Part shown: one piece after another, positions 47,157-56,376 of the stretch
How the letters are laid out: every line of letters starts with the position of its first letter
Numbering within the stretch: position 1 is the stretch's first letter
NCBI RefSeq assembly: GCF_003971235.1
Contig: NZ_CP034661.1
Span: 1,612,001-1,676,000, forward strand
Source of the DNA: Chryseobacterium aureum
GTDB taxonomy: Bacteria > Bacteroidota > Bacteroidia > Flavobacteriales > Weeksellaceae
Direction: 5' to 3'
DNA length: 64,000 nt
Position numbers and translations under genes: made by a program
Notes under the pieces: model-generated
What the model was told of the DNA's origin: nothing
Databases searched by the model: none
The model's input: the letters and a program-made list of their open reading frames with translations, nothing else

Positions 47157-49551
47157 ATTTGCATTTATAGTTCCACCACTCACAGGACATGTCAACCCTA
47201 CCCTAAGCATCGGTGCTGCGCTGCTGAAAAGAGGACATGAAGTAGCCTGGATCAGCCTTGACCCTACTTTAGAGGCTAAACTTCCCGAGGGAGGAAAATT
47301 ATTGCTGATCCAGTATGATCAGACCGACGAAGAAAAGAAAGAAAGTGAACAGTATCTTGATATTATTTCTAAGAAAGTAGTGTATGGTATAGACAGCGTG
47401 AAGTTCCTTTACGAAGAGGTTCTTATTCCGCTGAACAGACATTGCTATAACGGTATTGTTTCATTGTTAAAAATAGAGCAGCCTGATTTGATTATCGGGG
47501 ACCATCAGTTATTTGCAGCTCCTGTTGCCGCAAAAGCGCTTGGAATTCCTTATGCAACTTCCGTTACCGCTCCGGCCGCCATTAAAATCATGAATGAACT
47601 GCCAAAAGTACACGAATGGGAAGTGAATCAGATTATAGACTTACAAAAAGAACTCGGTTTCCAGGAAGAACGCTCCCTGGCGACTTCAGAACTTTTGACC
47701 CTGGTTCTGACCTCCAATTATTTCTTTGGTGAAATGGATGATCTGCCTGCTCAATATCAGTTCACAGGGCCTGTTCTTACCGAAAGACGCGTTTCATGCG
47801 AATTCGACTGGGATAGACTCAAAAGCAATGACAACAAAAAAATCCTGGTAAGCATTGGAACCACCTTCGATCATGATCATAAAAAAGCGTTCTTCCAGAA
47901 GGTCATTGATGCCTTTAAAGATGAAAACTTAACCGTTGTCGTGGTGTCTGATCCACAGCTTTTCGAGCAGTGGCCGGATAATTTTATGGTGTACCAGCAG
48001 GTTCCTCAATTAGATCTTTTACCTCATCTTGACGGTGTGGTATGCCATGGCGGTCACAATACCGTATCCGAAACCTTATCCCATGGCATTCCTTTGGTAG
48101 TGATCCCGATTGCCTATGACCAGTCGCATGTTGCAGGACGTGTTGTGCGCACAGAAGCGGGTGAGCGTCTTAATTTTAACCGATTTAAAGCCCATCACCT
48201 GAAAGAAGCTGTAGAAAATATTTTAACCAATCCAGCTTACCGTGAAGCTGCTCAGAAAGTGGGACAGTCTTTTGTGGAAGCCGGAGGTTCAGCCACCGCA
48301 GCCCGTTTATTGGAACAGGCTTTATCAACATCTTCAAAACCTGAAAAACCGTCTAAATTTTTATTTGTAGTTCCACCGTTTTTCGGACATGTAAGCCCTA
48401 CTTTAAGTGTTGGAGCAAGTTTAATTGCACGCGGCCATGAAGTAAAATGGTTCGGAATTACCCCTTTAGACAGTAAACATATTCCTGAAGGAGGTTCTTA
48501 TTTCTATCCTGAAGAAGATCTTGTTCCGTATCAGCAAGAAATTGCCCGCATTCTAAAAAGACAGGATGACGGCCCGGCATGTTCGGGACCTGAAGTGATG
48601 AAACTCGCACTGGAAGAAACCTATGTGCCTTTCGCAAAAATGATGATGCCGGGATTAACGAGACTGACTGAGACCTGGATGCCGGATGTGATTGTGAATG
48701 ACTGCATCTCTTTCGGAGGCGCTCTTTTCGCCCACAAACACAATATCCCCTGCGTAACGACCACTCCGGTTCCACCGGATGTGATGGGAGATACGGAAAA
48801 AAGTGCCCCAAAAATCTGGGAATGGCAGCAAAACCTGATCAAAGACCTGCAAAAAGAAGTAGGCATTCATGAAGAAGGAATTTATATTCATTCTCACAAA
48901 CTGAATATGGTATTTACCTCACAGGCATTCGCCGGTTTTGAAACCGTTCCGCCTCATATGAAATTCGTAGGTCCGGTAAAAGGCCGCCCGAACGATGCCC
49001 CATTTGACTGGGATAAACTGAATGCCTCCACCACTCCAAAGATATTCGTGTCATTGGGAACCCTTTTGGTAGATATCAGAAAAGCTTTTTTCGAAAAAAT
49101 TATTGCAGCATTTAAAGACCAGCCGGTTACAGTGATTGCCGCTACTCCACCGGAAATCTTTGAAGAATGGCCTGAGAATTTTATTGTCAACAGCTTTGTT
49201 CCCCAATCTGCGGTGATGCAGCAAATGGACATGGTGATCTGCCATGGAGGTTTCAATACCGTAAACGATACTTTCCGTAACGGATTACCAATGCTGATCA
49301 CGCCCATCGCTTATGATCATTTCCATATTGCAAAACTGATCGAGCAGGCAGGCTGCGGGATCAGCATCCGATACAAAAGACTGCGTGTAGACGCTCTTCG
49401 TGAAACCGTTTTTGAATTGCTGAAAAACCCAAAATACGGAACCGCAGCTCAGGAAGTAAGCAATACATTCACTCTTGCCGGAGGGAATGATAAAGCGGTA
49501 GAACTGTTGGAGAACTTTGTACAGGAACATTCAACATTCGCTTCTGTATAA
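47149..49551 (+). CDS. Tandem GT1-family glycosyltransferase (two fused copies)
   Basis: 800 residues made of two homologous MGT/UGT-like enzymes, 1-395 and 402-800. Each starts with the same pattern (FIVPPLTGHVNPTLS and FVVPPFFGHVSPTLS) and ends with a sugar-nucleotide-binding signature (VVCHGGHNT...ETLSHG and VICHGGFNT...DTFRNG). GT1 enzymes of this type glycosylate lipids, carotenoids and polyketides. Both halves keep the HGG motif, so two sugars may be added. The ATG overlaps the preceding stop by 8 bases. Confidence 0.88.
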   Translation: MAKFAFIVPPLTGHVNPTLSIGAALLKRGHEVAWISLDPTLEAKLPEGGKLLLIQYDQTDEEKKESEQYLDIISKKVVYGIDSVKFLYEEVLIPLNRHCYNGIVSLLKIEQPDLIIGDHQLFAAPVAAKALGIPYATSVTAPAAIKIMNELPKVHEWEVNQIIDLQKELGFQEERSLATSELLTLVLTSNYFFGEMDDLPAQYQFTGPVLTERRVSCEFDWDRLKSNDNKKILVSIGTTFDHDHKKAFFQKVIDAFKDENLTVVVVSDPQLFEQWPDNFMVYQQVPQLDLLPHLDGVVCHGGHNTVSETLSHGIPLVVIPIAYDQSHVAGRVVRTEAGERLNFNRFKAHHLKEAVENILTNPAYREAAQKVGQSFVEAGGSATAARLLEQALSTSSKPEKPSKFLFVVPPFFGHVSPTLSVGASLIARGHEVKWFGITPLDSKHIPEGGSYFYPEEDLVPYQQEIARILKRQDDGPACSGPEVMKLALEETYVPFAKMMMPGLTRLTETWMPDVIVNDCISFGGALFAHKHNIPCVTTTPVPPDVMGDTEKSAPKIWEWQQNLIKDLQKEVGIHEEGIYIHSHKLNMVFTSQAFAGFETVPPHMKFVGPVKGRPNDAPFDWDKLNASTTPKIFVSLGTLLVDIRKAFFEKIIAAFKDQPVTVIAATPPEIFEEWPENFIVNSFVPQSAVMQQMDMVICHGGFNTVNDTFRNGLPMLITPIAYDHFHIAKLIEQAGCGISIRYKRLRVDALRETVFELLKNPKYGTAAQEVSNTFTLAGGNDKAVELLENFVQEHSTFASV

Positions 49552-49569
49552 GCCTTTAAATACCTGCCT

Positions 49570-50841
49570 ATGAAAAGAAGATTGTTATTTGGTGAGCGTA
49601 TGTTGCTGGGGGACGGAACGGAACCCTTCAACGCAGTTATTGCATTCAGACTGAGAGGTTCTTTTACATTAAAAGAGATCCAGCATGCACTGGCTCAGAT
49701 TCAGAATAAACATCCGTGGCTGAGAGCACTGATCAGCCACGATGAGAAAAATATACCCTGGTATACTGTTCCTGAACAGCCTGTATCCATTCCTGTAAGG
49801 ATATTGACCCGACAGGGAGAAGATCAGTGGCAGGAAGAATCCAGAAGAGAATGGAATACACCGTTCAGTTATGAAAAATTACCCCTGATAAGATTCGTTT
49901 GGATCAAAGGGGAAAACGTTTCTGACATGCTGTTTGCATTCCACCATTGTCTTTGCGATGGCGGCTCTGCAATGGCTTTTTTAAAAGAGTTTTTAGCAGT
50001 ACTGGACAATCCGGCAGCCGAAATCGGGAAAGAAAATCCGATATTGGGAATTCAGGATGTAGTTCCGGCTCATATTCTGAACAGCCGGAGGCAGAGAATG
50101 AAAGCAAAACTGATCGGGAGGCTGGCTGCTACAGCAATCAAATGGATTCCGGTAGGTAAAAAAGCTATAGAAAGACAGAATGACTACCTGATCCACTGGA
50201 AACTGGATGAAACGGTGAGCAAAGAATTAATTGCTTACTGCAAATCTCAGGGAGTAACTGTAAATACCTTCTTGAGTGCGGCAGTATTGCAGGCCTTTAA
50301 AAAAGTGAGAGATGAGAAATCCTTCAACAAAGTTTCCTGTCCGGTAGATATCAGGCGTTTTGCCAATCAAATCAAGGAAGATCATATTTTCGCTTTCGGG
50401 CTGATGATTGTGGTTTCTTCTGATGAAAAACTGAGTTTTTCAGACAACCTTCGTGCGATGCAGAAATCGGTGGAACAAAAGACCTCAAAACTGAATCCTT
50501 ATATTACGATGATGGTGATGGAATCCGGACATGATGCGCTGAAGAATTTCACCAGGCTTTTAAAGAACGGAAAATCATCCAACGACTGTATGTTTTCCAA
50601 TCTGGGACGTATTCAGATTCCTCATCAGTATAAGGCTTTCAGTGTAGATACTATTTTCAGCCCTACAGTCATCGGACCGTTGGGAAATACCACTACGATG
50701 GTGACCTCTACCTACCGTGGTGAAATGGATTTTTCATTCATGGGAAGCGAAGGCTATTTACCTTACACTGATGCATTGGCCGTCCGAGATGAGGTAATGC
50801 AAACAATTCATTCACAATTAAAACAAGTCGCAGTATCATGA
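49570..50841 (+). CDS. Condensation-fold acyltransferase 1 (PapA/WES-like)
   Basis: 423 residues. Condensation-domain fold with the complete HHxxxDG motif (HHCLCDG, His125, His126, Asp130). Such stand-alone enzymes (PapA5-type and wax-ester/DGAT-type) move an acyl chain from a carrier protein or CoA to a hydroxyl group. Next to an ACP, a synthase and a glycosyltransferase, it likely esterifies the sugar or lipid hydroxyl. It starts 18 bases after the glycosyltransferase and its stop overlaps the next start. Confidence 0.85.
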   Translation: MKRRLLFGERMLLGDGTEPFNAVIAFRLRGSFTLKEIQHALAQIQNKHPWLRALISHDEKNIPWYTVPEQPVSIPVRILTRQGEDQWQEESRREWNTPFSYEKLPLIRFVWIKGENVSDMLFAFHHCLCDGGSAMAFLKEFLAVLDNPAAEIGKENPILGIQDVVPAHILNSRRQRMKAKLIGRLAATAIKWIPVGKKAIERQNDYLIHWKLDETVSKELIAYCKSQGVTVNTFLSAAVLQAFKKVRDEKSFNKVSCPVDIRRFANQIKEDHIFAFGLMIVVSSDEKLSFSDNLRAMQKSVEQKTSKLNPYITMMVMESGHDALKNFTRLLKNGKSSNDCMFSNLGRIQIPHQYKAFSVDTIFSPTVIGPLGNTTTMVTSTYRGEMDFSFMGSEGYLPYTDALAVRDEVMQTIHSQLKQVAVS

Positions 50842-52091
50842 TCAGACGACCTTTAATGATGGTGGAAAGGATCATGTATGTAGATCCGGAAACGCCTTTA
50901 AACTGTGTGTATACTGCCAGGATCAGCGGGCAGATTACTGAGGAAAACTTTACAACGGCCTTAGTGAAAATCCAGCAGAAACATCCTTTGCTGAGAGCGG
51001 TTATTGATCATAAAATCGGGCGTTATCCCTATTTTACAGGACAGAAAGATATTGAACCTATTCCGCTTCGTATTGTAGAACGAAAGGCAGAAGACGACTG
51101 GTTCAGGGAATCTGAAAGAGCGTGGTTTCAGCTTTTCGAAGAACCCAGAAAACCACTTGCTGAGGTCGTATGGGTGAAAGGAGAGAACGTTTCCGAAATC
51201 CTTTGGGTAATGCCGCACTGCATTTCGGACGGAACCACGGGAGTGACATTAATGCGCGAACTTTTAAGTTTACTGGACAATCCTTATGCTCCATTAATCC
51301 CTTACGTAGCTTTTGAATCTGTGGATGATTTCCTGCCTTCAGATTTTAATGCAGGAATTAAAAAATATAAGGCCAGCCTTTATCTGCTGTTTGCAAAGCT
51401 CTTCTTCTCTATCCAGCGAAAAAGTAAAAAGAGAAACGTTGGAAACAACTATGCCATCCACTGGAAGATGACTCCAGAAGACACCAAACTGATCACTGAA
51501 AAATGTAAGGCCAACGGAATCTCCGTCCATGCATTGCTGTGTTCTGCTGTGATGCAGGCGTTCCGTGATGTACAGGGAGACCGTGCCAAAGGTAAGGTGA
51601 TCAGTCCGGTAGATGTGCGTCATTTTATTCCGGAAATTAAGGAAGATCATCTGTTTGCTTTTGCTCCCACGGTAGAACTCTCCATCAAAAAAGGGAGTAA
51701 AGATGTGATGGCTAACGCTAAGCAGATCAAAAAAGACCTTACGGAGAAAATCAATAAGATGGAAGCCCGTGAACTCCTGTGGATGGGAGAACATATGCAC
51801 CCTGTTGCAGAACGCATGATCCATATGCTGAAATCCAGTGAGGGCGGTCATGATATCACCTTATCCAATATGGGAAAAGTGAATATCCCGAATGATTATA
51901 AAAACTTCAAACTGGAAACCGTGATCAGTCCTACCGTGGCTTTTCCATGGCTGAACTCGAACACCTTGGTGACCAGTACGTACAACCAGCAAATGGACTT
52001 TACCTTCATGTCCAATGAAAACTTTCTTCCCAAAAAAGAAGCCTATCTGATAAAAGATAAAGCCATTGAGCTATTGACCACCTCTCTATGA
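50838..52091 (+). CDS. Condensation-fold acyltransferase 2 with altered first His
   Basis: 417 residues, homologous to the preceding protein (shared layout HPLLRAVIDH, KGENVSEILW, LSLLDNP, SNMGKVNIP). The active-site motif reads PHCISDG: the first His of HHxxxDG is Pro126, while catalytic His127 and Asp131 remain. It could be active with altered substrate positioning. A pair of paralogous acyltransferases suggests two acylations or a heteromeric enzyme. ATGA overlap with the previous gene. Confidence 0.82.
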   Translation: MIRRPLMMVERIMYVDPETPLNCVYTARISGQITEENFTTALVKIQQKHPLLRAVIDHKIGRYPYFTGQKDIEPIPLRIVERKAEDDWFRESERAWFQLFEEPRKPLAEVVWVKGENVSEILWVMPHCISDGTTGVTLMRELLSLLDNPYAPLIPYVAFESVDDFLPSDFNAGIKKYKASLYLLFAKLFFSIQRKSKKRNVGNNYAIHWKMTPEDTKLITEKCKANGISVHALLCSAVMQAFRDVQGDRAKGKVISPVDVRHFIPEIKEDHLFAFAPTVELSIKKGSKDVMANAKQIKKDLTEKINKMEARELLWMGEHMHPVAERMIHMLKSSEGGHDITLSNMGKVNIPNDYKNFKLETVISPTVAFPWLNSNTLVTSTYNQQMDFTFMSNENFLPKKEAYLIKDKAIELLTTSL

Positions 52092-52636
52092 AATTGAAAA
52101 TAAAGCCGCCCAAGCCAAAACCCATCAAAAAAACCACCCTCAGACGCTTTCTCATCAAGCGTACAATTTACTATGTCCTCCCGAATGTATTTTTTAATTT
52201 CATCATTGCGTATGCCAGCTTCAAAGAGTTAGGCTACACGCATTTTTTCTCAGGAACCCAAAACCTGGCCCGTCTTACCCTACCGATGGCTATCTTCCTT
52301 CCGGTAGTCCTTACCATTGATATCATCAAAAGAGTAACCGATGCCGCCAGCCAGGAAGCCATAGAATTTACCGTAGACGAGCAACTGAATATTAAAAAAT
52401 TAATGATCAAGCTCAGCATTCTACATGGCTTAATTACAGGTTCATTAGTACTCTCCCTACTCTTTATAGGACAATATAATTTTTCAAAGGATTATAAACT
52501 GGATGCTACGGCAATGGCTGTGGTAGTGGGTGTGCTGGCCGGGATTTTGTCTGTGGTGTTTGTGTATCTGCCGGTGTGGAGGTTGAGGAGATGGATGTGT
52601 AGGAAGGTGAATTTAGTTAATTTAGACACTCAATAA
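52088..52636 (+). CDS. Membrane protein, last gene of the lipid-synthase operon
   Basis: 182 residues. A basic proline-rich start (KIKPPKPKPIKKTTLRR) is followed by four predicted membrane segments (about 28-47, 65-85, 115-132, 142-165) and a basic end. Start overlaps the previous stop (ATGA), so it belongs to the operon. Family not recognised. It could anchor the acyl- and glycosyltransferases at the inner membrane or help move the product. Confidence 0.7.
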   Translation: MKLKIKPPKPKPIKKTTLRRFLIKRTIYYVLPNVFFNFIIAYASFKELGYTHFFSGTQNLARLTLPMAIFLPVVLTIDIIKRVTDAASQEAIEFTVDEQLNIKKLMIKLSILHGLITGSLVLSLLFIGQYNFSKDYKLDATAMAVVVGVLAGILSVVFVYLPVWRLRRWMCRKVNLVNLDTQ

Positions 52637-52700
52637 ATACTCTAAATTCTTAAATATTGAACATAAAATAAAAACCCAGAAAAGTATAAATTATAATCTA

Positions 52701-52729
52701 TTTCGTTAAAGAATACTTATAACGAAATT
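52701..52729. repeat. Inverted repeat, terminator or operator
   Basis: Nine-bp perfect arms ATTTCGTTA (52701-52709) and TAACGAAAT (52721-52729) with 11 bases between them, followed by TTTTG. It lies 64 bases after the lipid operon and immediately before the -33 box of the restriction operon, so it could terminate the former or be an upstream controller site of the latter. Confidence 0.5.
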
Positions 52730-52777
52730 TTGACTATCGCCACTTTTAAGTTACATTTGTTGATTCAAATGTAACTT
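52730..52777 (+). promoter_or_regulatory. Promoter and controller operator of the restriction-modification operon
   Basis: TTTG at 52730-52733 and TACATTTG at 52752-52759, 18 bases apart, match the Bacteroidetes promoter. The -7 box forms part of a perfect inverted repeat: AAGTTACATTTG (52748-52759) and CAAATGTAACTT (52766-52777) around TTGATT. The next gene, 7 bases on, encodes a small XRE protein, so this looks like its own binding site overlapping the promoter. Confidence 0.72.
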
Positions 52778-52784
52778 CTTATTT

Positions 52785-52985
52785 ATGGAAATAAATATTG
52801 CAAAATTGCTTAGAGATACTCGTGTGAAGCATAATCTTACACAAGAACAACTTGCTCAAAAAGTAGGGAAGAAAAGAAGTTATATTTCAAGAATTGAAAG
52901 TGAAGAAGGTAATAATATAAAAATTAAAACCCTTATTGAAATTGTCGAAAAGGGATTTGGTGGAAATATTAAAATTGAATTTTAA
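52785..52985 (+). CDS. XRE-family controller protein of the type I R-M operon
   Basis: 66 residues, almost entirely a Cro/C1-type helix-turn-helix (LTQEQLAQKVGKKRSYISRIE). Size and place before hsdM fit a controller protein that delays restriction until the host is methylated. HipB-like proteins look similar, but no HipA follows. The stop is 5 bases before hsdM. It probably binds the inverted repeat at 52748-52777 and controls its own operon. Confidence 0.88.
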   Translation: MEINIAKLLRDTRVKHNLTQEQLAQKVGKKRSYISRIESEEGNNIKIKTLIEIVEKGFGGNIKIEF

Positions 52986-52990
52986 ATAAT

Positions 52991-55063
52991 ATGAGTGTAA
53001 ATATTTTACAATACGAATCAGATATATGGAAAACAGCTGATTATCTTAGAGGAGCAGGAATTAAGGAAAGTGATTTTCCAAAATATATGATGCCGTTTTT
53101 TGCCTTACTCATGGTAGAGAGTAGATTAATAAGGGAATCTGGAAGACTTGAAAATGAACTTAGTAAAGAAGATATAAATGACTTTGTAGAAATTTTTCAA
53201 TTAGAAGGTTTAGGTTATAATGATTATGTTATCAGGCAAAATAAGACATTAAAAACGATTAGCCAAAATGACAAAAATTTTAATTTAGATTTTCAATTAT
53301 ATCTGCAAGCCTTTGATGGGGAAACTAAAAGCTTATTAGGAGTAGAACGTGGTACAGATGAAGAGAAGTACCTAGATATTTCAGGTATAAGTAGCCTTCT
53401 AAACAAAAAACGTATTTTGTTTGATTATGTAAAAACTTGGAGTGAAATTGATTTAACACCTTTTAGCAATTCCGAGATTACAACACTTGAAGAACACATC
53501 AAAAGAAGATGGGCAGATATATCAGCGGAAACTTCCGGAGAGCAATATACACCGGATGATATCATTTCTTTAATTTCTGATATTATTGTTACTAAAATAG
53601 AGGATAACGGTAAGTTTCTGACTATTTATGATCCAACCTGTGGAGGTGGTAACTTGCTTTTTGGAGTCGAAGATAGAATTAGAGAAACCTTCAGGAATAG
53701 ACCTACTGCAACTTTTGGGGAAGACTGGAATGATGCTCTATACGCTTTAGCAAAAATTGAAAGTCGATTTAGAACAGATTCTACCATTAGGCATGGTAAC
53801 ACACTTACGGAAATTAAATTTATTGAAAAACGTTTTGATGTTGTAGTTGCGAATCCTCCCTATGGTGTAGACTGGAAGGGCTATCAAAAAGACATTCAAA
53901 ATGATAAAACAGAACGCTTTGTCGCTTTACCGTCTATTTCAGATGGACAATTTCTGTTTACCCAACATATTTTGTATCAGTTGGCAGATGATGGTATTTC
54001 TATTGTGGTACATAATGGCTCTACACTTTTTAGTGGAGACGCTGGAAGCGGTGAAAGTAATATTCGGAAATACTTCTTTGACCAAGATTGGGTAGAAGGC
54101 ATTATCCAAATGCCTACTGATGAGTTTTTCAATACGGGAATTTATACTTATTTATGGATTTTTAATAAAAATAAACCCGCAGAACGGAAAAATAAAGTTA
54201 TTCTCATCAATGCTAGTGATCTTTGTGAGCCTCTGAAAAAAAGCAGAGGAAAAAAGCGTAAGCAGATGAATTTTGAAAATAGAAAAGATATTCTTAAAGC
54301 ATTTAATGATTTTTCTAACAATAATTTTGCAAAAGTTTTTGACAAATGGGAATTTTATTATAATAAGCAATCAATAATGCTGACTAATGCTGATGAAAAT
54401 GGAAGGTCCATAGAGATGCCATTAAAAGCCAATCGTTCAGGAGAAATGGTAGAAGAAAAATCTATCAAATTGAATCCGGTAAAAATACAATGGTTGGCAA
54501 ATGATGAAATGCAAAGTTGGACGGAATTTGAAATTTCTGAATTCGACAAGCAAAATTACAATTCACTAGAAAAGTATTTTGAAAATGAAGTGAAACCATT
54601 ATTGTCTGGTATTGATTATAAGGAAAATAGATTAAAATTTCATGCTGATGATGTAATTTATTACTTCGATAATGATAAGGAAACCATAATAGAAGACAGA
54701 AATGGAAGCCTTATAGAGCTGGGTTGCGGAAAATTAGTGATAAAGCCAATACTTAAAAAAGCAACTAAAACTAAAGATGCGATTATCAGTATTTCATTAG
54801 AGTTAACAAAAGATTTACAGAAAGATTATGAAATAATCTCTTACACCCCTGAGGAAAATGAGAACCAAAAAGGAATAGATATCTTTATGGCAAAATATGT
54901 AACTAGGCCTTTTGAATATATAGACAATATAGTGGGAGTTGAGATTAACTTTAATAAAGTTTTTTACCAGCCCGAACAATTGCGGGAACTTACTGAGATA
55001 ACCAAAGATTTAAAAACGCTGGAAGCCGAATTGTCAAACCTTGAAAAAGAGTTAGAGATATGA
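52991..55063 (+). CDS. hsdM: Type I restriction-modification system, DNA methyltransferase subunit HsdM
   Basis: 690 residues. The N-6 adenine methyltransferase core has SAM-binding motif DPTCGGGNLL (from Asp214) and catalytic NPPYG (from Asn288). The N-terminal helical domain (1-180) precedes it. The C-terminus is longer than in classical HsdM, with a predicted coiled coil at the end (LRELTEITKDLKTLEAELSNLEKELEI) that should meet HsdS. HsdM methylates adenine in the site chosen by HsdS. The stop overlaps the hsdS start by four bases. Confidence 0.93.
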   Translation: MSVNILQYESDIWKTADYLRGAGIKESDFPKYMMPFFALLMVESRLIRESGRLENELSKEDINDFVEIFQLEGLGYNDYVIRQNKTLKTISQNDKNFNLDFQLYLQAFDGETKSLLGVERGTDEEKYLDISGISSLLNKKRILFDYVKTWSEIDLTPFSNSEITTLEEHIKRRWADISAETSGEQYTPDDIISLISDIIVTKIEDNGKFLTIYDPTCGGGNLLFGVEDRIRETFRNRPTATFGEDWNDALYALAKIESRFRTDSTIRHGNTLTEIKFIEKRFDVVVANPPYGVDWKGYQKDIQNDKTERFVALPSISDGQFLFTQHILYQLADDGISIVVHNGSTLFSGDAGSGESNIRKYFFDQDWVEGIIQMPTDEFFNTGIYTYLWIFNKNKPAERKNKVILINASDLCEPLKKSRGKKRKQMNFENRKDILKAFNDFSNNNFAKVFDKWEFYYNKQSIMLTNADENGRSIEMPLKANRSGEMVEEKSIKLNPVKIQWLANDEMQSWTEFEISEFDKQNYNSLEKYFENEVKPLLSGIDYKENRLKFHADDVIYYFDNDKETIIEDRNGSLIELGCGKLVIKPILKKATKTKDAIISISLELTKDLQKDYEIISYTPEENENQKGIDIFMAKYVTRPFEYIDNIVGVEINFNKVFYQPEQLRELTEITKDLKTLEAELSNLEKELEI

Positions 55064-56373
55064 ATGTTTTAGATAAAACTTTTCAAGATGTTTTCATAGA
55101 ATCATTACCTGCAAATTGGAAGTTAAGTAGAATTAAAGATCTGGGGAAAATTTATGGTAGAATTGGTTACCGTGGATATACTACTTCTGATATAGTAGAG
55201 GAAGGTAAGGGGGCTTTATCAATAAGTCCAGGAAATATTAATAATAATTTGTTTACATTAAAATCAAAAACGTTTATTTCTTGGGAAAAATACTATGAAT
55301 CTCCCGAAATTATGATTTTTCCAAAAGATATTATTTTAGTCAAAACAGGCTCTACAATTGGAAAAGTTTCATTAATACCTAATATTGAGTATAAACTTAC
55401 TTTGAATCCACAGGTTGTTGTTCTAAAAAAAATTAAAATTGATAATTCATTTTTTTATTATTTCCTGACTACAGGTTATATAAAATATTTATTCGAGTGT
55501 TTTCAGTCTGGGGGTGCAACACCAGCAATTTCCCAAGAAAAAATAAACAATTTCGTAGTAGGTTTTCCTAATGATTTTTCAGAACAAACAGCCATTGCTC
55601 AATATCTCAAAACCAAAACTCAAACGATTGATAAAAAAGTAAAACTTTTAGAGCAAAAAATACAGTATTATAAGGAGCTCAGAAAAAGCATTATCAACAA
55701 AGCGGTAACTAAAGGTTTGGATGATAAAGTTGAACTAAAAGAAAGCGGAATAAATTGGATTGGAAAAATACCAAAGCATTGGGAAATAAAGAGATTTAAA
55801 GATTCTGTTAAGAAATATACAACAGGAGCAACTCCATCAACATCAAATAGAGCTTTTTTCGAGGGTACTAACGACTGGATTTGTATTTCTGATATATCTA
55901 AAGATAAATATATTTTCTCTTCTGAAACTAAATTGACTGATGATGCTATAAAATCAGCCAATATGGTTATAACTCCAATTGGTTCTCTTTTATATAGTTT
56001 TAAACTCTCTATTGGTAAAGTTGCTTTTGCAGGTAAAGATGTTTATACAAATGAGGCTATTCTTTCTATATTTCCTAATAAACTGATTGATTTGGAGTAT
56101 TACTATTTTATGTTACCGATTTTTTTATATCTACAAGCAACTGAAAACATATATGGTGCTAAAATGCTAAATCAAAAATTGATATCAAGTGCATTCGTAG
56201 TTAATCCTCCTAAAAATGAACAAATTCAAATCGCTCAGTATTTAAATGAGAAAATCTCTGTAATAGACAGAATAGAAAAAAATATAGAAATACAGATTAC
56301 TACATTCAAAGAACTGCGCAAAACGCTTATCAATAATGTAGTAACAGGAAAAATAAAAGTAACAAACGATTAA
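55060..56373 (+). CDS. hsdS: Type I restriction-modification system, specificity subunit HsdS
   Basis: 437 residues with two target-recognition domains, each entered by an LPANWK / IPKHWE-type motif (near 18 and 240), and two conserved helical spacers: EQKIQYYKELRKSIINKAVT (near 200) and a similar FKELRKTLINNVVTGKIKV at the end. This is the normal internal-repeat layout that recognises a split DNA site. No second hsdS or recombinase gene is nearby, so phase variation by shuffling is not indicated. Confidence 0.92.
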   Translation: MNVLDKTFQDVFIESLPANWKLSRIKDLGKIYGRIGYRGYTTSDIVEEGKGALSISPGNINNNLFTLKSKTFISWEKYYESPEIMIFPKDIILVKTGSTIGKVSLIPNIEYKLTLNPQVVVLKKIKIDNSFFYYFLTTGYIKYLFECFQSGGATPAISQEKINNFVVGFPNDFSEQTAIAQYLKTKTQTIDKKVKLLEQKIQYYKELRKSIINKAVTKGLDDKVELKESGINWIGKIPKHWEIKRFKDSVKKYTTGATPSTSNRAFFEGTNDWICISDISKDKYIFSSETKLTDDAIKSANMVITPIGSLLYSFKLSIGKVAFAGKDVYTNEAILSIFPNKLIDLEYYYFMLPIFLYLQATENIYGAKMLNQKLISSAFVVNPPKNEQIQIAQYLNEKISVIDRIEKNIEIQITTFKELRKTLINNVVTGKIKVTND

Positions 56374-56376
56374 CGG

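Noticed and set aside
34801..52636. Flexirubin or aryl-polyene pigment cluster
   Set aside because: No tyrosine or histidine ammonia-lyase, no DarA/DarB pair and no array of separate small KS genes; the megasynthase layout is PUFA-like.
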